The notes below the pieces were generated by a model that saw nothing but the letters and a program-made list of their open reading frames with translations, searched no databases and was not told where the DNA came from. DNA of 56,854 bases from Minisyncoccota bacterium (GTDB taxonomy: Bacteria > Patescibacteriota > Minisyncoccia > Phycocordibacterales > Phycocordibacteraceae), in assembly GCA_028695415.1 (NCBI GenBank), contig JAQVIY010000005.1, positions 1-56,854 of the forward strand. Direction: 5' to 3'. Every line of letters begins with the position of its first letter. The first letter of the stretch is position 1. The position numbers and the translations under genes were made by a program. Of the stretch, positions 54,534 through 56,854 are shown in pieces.

Positions 54534-56854
54534 ATGGCGGGCCGCTTTATCCACTTACATACTCATTCGCACTACAGCTTCCTCCAGGCATTGCCGAAGA
54601 TTGATGAGCTCGTGGAAAAGGCAAAGAAGGAAGGGATGGACGCAATCGCACTCACCGATGCCGGCAATATGCACGGCGCTATTGAATTCTATAAGGCGGC
54701 CACGAAAGCGGGTGTGAAGCCGATACTCGGCGTTGATGCGTATCTCGCCCCGCGTTCGCGCTTTGAGAAAGATCCGGTACTCGACATAAAGCGCTCGCGC
54801 ATCGTGCTCCTCGCCGAAAATACTGAAGGATATAAGAATCTTCTCGCGCTCGTGACGAAATCGTGGACCGAAGGATTCTTCGAGCGGCCGCGGATGGATA
54901 AAGAACTTTTGCGCGAGCACCGCGGCGGCCTTATCGCGCTCCTCCCCTCCTTCGCCGGCGATGTCGCGCAATGCCTCCGTGCGGATGATGCGGACGGAGC
55001 CGCCGCGGTGCTCGCAGAATTCAAGACCATCTTCGGTAAAGAAAACGTGTTTCTTGAAATCACCCACCACCCGAAAGTCGCCGGGCACGAAACACTTATG
55101 CAGAAGATTATTGTGCTCGCGCACGAAACCGATACCCCGCTCGTCGCCCAGAACGACGTCTATTACCTCGAGCCCGATGACCGCGGAGCGACCGAGATAA
55201 TGCGCCGTATCCAGCAGGGCGGTCACGGGCGAAACGAAGACGAGGACTTCTCATTCATGAGCGAAAAAGCGGCGGAGAAACTATTCAAAGATACGCCAGA
55301 GGCTCTCGATAATTGCCGCATCATCGCGGATCGCTGTTCCATTTCTATCCAGCTCGACCAATGGGTCTTCCCAGCGGTGCCGCTATCGCCCGGATTTGCT
55401 TCGCACGATGAAGAACTGCGTGCAAAGGCGTATGCAGGTATCGCCGCGCGGAACCTTGAGAAGACTCAGGAAGTCGTTGACCGTATCGAGTACGAGCTCA
55501 AAGTCATCATTGATAAAGGTTTTGCAGTGTACTTCCTCATGGTCGCTGACCTGCTCGCCTTCGCCAAGAGCGCCGGTATCGTAACCACGACCCGCGGCTC
55601 GGCGGCCGGTTCATTTGTCGCGTATTTGACCGGCATCACGAACGTCAATCCGTTGTATTACAAACTCCCCTTCGAACGCTTTTTGAATCCCGAACGACCG
55701 AAGGCACCGGATATCGACATGGATATGGCCGACAACCGCCGCGACGATATGATTGCGTATGCGAAACGCAAGTACGGCGACGACCACGTCGCCCAGGTCG
55801 GCACCTTCGGCACCATGATGGCACGCGCCGCGGTGCGCGACGTCTCGCGCGCGCTCGGCCACTCCTACACGACCGGCGATCGTATCGCGAAGCTCATCCC
55901 AATGGGCTCGCAAGGATTCCCGATGACGATTGATAAGGCGCTTGAGCTCGAACCGGACCTGAAGACGCTGTATGACGAGGACGACGACGCAAAAGAGATT
56001 ATTGACCTCGCGAAGCGCATCGAGGGGTGCGTACGGCACGTCGGCGTGCACGCCGCCGGCGTCGTCGTTTCCCCGACACCGCTCATCGAATGGGTGCCGG
56101 TACAGCCCGACCCGAAAGGCACCGGCAAGATGATTACGCAGTACGACATGTACTCCGTAACCGACGACGGCGGAGTCGGTCTCCTGAAGTTCGACTTCCT
56201 CGGCATCAAGAACCTCGCCATCCTTGCGAACGTCGTCGAGCTTGTGCGCGAGACGCGCGGCATTGAAATAGACATCGAGAATGTGCCCATTGATGACACA
56301 CCAACGTATGAGATGCTCGCGCGAGGCGAGACCGAGGGCGTCTTCCAGCTGAACGGCTCCGGTATGACCCGCTGGCTGAAGGAGCTGAAACCCTCGACTA
56401 TTCACGACATCAACGCAATGGTGGCGCTCTATCGCCCAGGCCCGATGGAAACGATTCCGAGCTACATTGAGCGCAAACATAATCCGAAGCTCATCCACTA
56501 CCTCGATCCGCGCATGCAGGAGTATCTCGATTTCTCGTACGGCATTCTCGTGTACCAAGATGACGTGCTCCTCACCGCTATCAAACTCGCGGGGTACTCA
56601 TGGCTTGAGGCCGACAAACTACGCAAGGCGATGGGCAAGAAAATCCCGGCGGTCATGCAGGCAGAAAAGGAGAAACTGCTCAAAGGATTTATGGAATACG
56701 GCAAGCTCTCTAAACAGCTGTCGGAGAAATTATGGGAACTCATCGAACCATTCGCCGCATACGGCTTCAATAAGGCGCACGCCGCAAGCTACGGCAAAGT
56801 CGCGTACCAGACCGCGTATATGAAAGCGAATTATCCGGTCGAATACCTCACCGC
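54534..56854 (+). CDS. dnaE: DNA polymerase III alpha subunit, partial (right edge)
   Basis: The frame is open to the window end (773 codons). The PHP domain begins FIHLHTHSHYSFLQALPKIDEL, the catalytic palm has PDIDMDMADNRRDDM, and HVGVHAAGVVVSPTPL, LLKFDFLGIKNL and ALYRPGPMETIPSYIERKH are typical of DnaE. It is the replicative polymerase. TATACT (54521-54526) ends 7 nt before the ATG. Confidence 0.95.
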   Translation, partial: MAGRFIHLHTHSHYSFLQALPKIDELVEKAKKEGMDAIALTDAGNMHGAIEFYKAATKAGVKPILGVDAYLAPRSRFEKDPVLDIKRSRIVLLAENTEGYKNLLALVTKSWTEGFFERPRMDKELLREHRGGLIALLPSFAGDVAQCLRADDADGAAAVLAEFKTIFGKENVFLEITHHPKVAGHETLMQKIIVLAHETDTPLVAQNDVYYLEPDDRGATEIMRRIQQGGHGRNEDEDFSFMSEKAAEKLFKDTPEALDNCRIIADRCSISIQLDQWVFPAVPLSPGFASHDEELRAKAYAGIAARNLEKTQEVVDRIEYELKVIIDKGFAVYFLMVADLLAFAKSAGIVTTTRGSAAGSFVAYLTGITNVNPLYYKLPFERFLNPERPKAPDIDMDMADNRRDDMIAYAKRKYGDDHVAQVGTFGTMMARAAVRDVSRALGHSYTTGDRIAKLIPMGSQGFPMTIDKALELEPDLKTLYDEDDDAKEIIDLAKRIEGCVRHVGVHAAGVVVSPTPLIEWVPVQPDPKGTGKMITQYDMYSVTDDGGVGLLKFDFLGIKNLAILANVVELVRETRGIEIDIENVPIDDTPTYEMLARGETEGVFQLNGSGMTRWLKELKPSTIHDINAMVALYRPGPMETIPSYIERKHNPKLIHYLDPRMQEYLDFSYGILVYQDDVLLTAIKLAGYSWLEADKLRKAMGKKIPAVMQAEKEKLLKGFMEYGKLSKQLSEKLWELIEPFAAYGFNKAHAASYGKVAYQTAYMKANYPVEYLT

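Overview
The window reads as a chromosomal segment of a Patescibacteria (CPR) bacterium, most likely Parcubacteria. That is inference from gene content and style. The genes are dense, GC is roughly 55%, and TGA is a normal stop (so not the Gracilibacteria/SR1 code). L32 and S16 are divergent and carry long tails, SMC is short, and many proteins are small and membrane-anchored. No rRNA, tRNA, CRISPR array, transposase or integrase was recognised.

Layout. 1-7.4 kb: PAS protein, response regulator, membrane protein plus cupredoxin, polysaccharide deacetylase, two PAP2-type phosphatases, cold-shock protein, SET methyltransferase, 3D-domain protein. 7.4-13 kb: P1B-type ATPase, then a GH130 / double-GH130 / phosphomannomutase cluster that would make and use mannose-1-phosphate. 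13-22 kb (minus): Pif1-like helicase, a MacAB-like ABC exporter whose ATPase carries a YHS domain, a large exported lipase-like hydrolase. 22-31.5 kb: FAD oxidase, RRM protein, PrmC-like methyltransferase, hisS, DEDD exonuclease, DsbA-like protein, PD-(D/E)XK nuclease, membrane wHTH-Cas2 protein. 32-45 kb (minus): rpoD, dnaG, rpoC, rpoB, trmD, a KH protein, rpsP. 45-57 kb: rnr, smc, rnc, a NusB-Nudix fusion, rpmF, rnhB, dnaE (cut by the edge).

Headline observation. Four housekeeping genes (RRM protein, rpoD, rnr, smc) have their C-terminal codons twice. The gene now ends in a recoded copy, same or near-same peptide but mostly different synonymous codons. A second copy in host-like codons, with its own stop, lies 102, 149, 1357 or 82 nt downstream. 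The simplest reading is an insertion into the 3' end of each gene by an element that brings a replacement 3' end, as lambdoid phages do at icd. Three of these insertions are tiny, hairpin-rich and have no ORF. The one in rnr carries two membrane-protein genes. I know of no description of such elements.

Expression. Core genes mostly have a -10 box (TATACT, TATAAT, TAGAAT) ending 6-9 nt before the start codon and no Shine-Dalgarno, so they are probably leaderless. A second class of small genes of unknown function has a strong Shine-Dalgarno, often a GTG start, and its own intrinsic terminator. Other unusual features: a 146-nt three-way-junction element before trmD, a 42-nt perfect palindrome beside the Cas2-like gene, palindromes read in frame inside several genes, and two small upstream ORFs ending in the same VVLTGYA peptide that overlap the starts of rnc and of an exonuclease.
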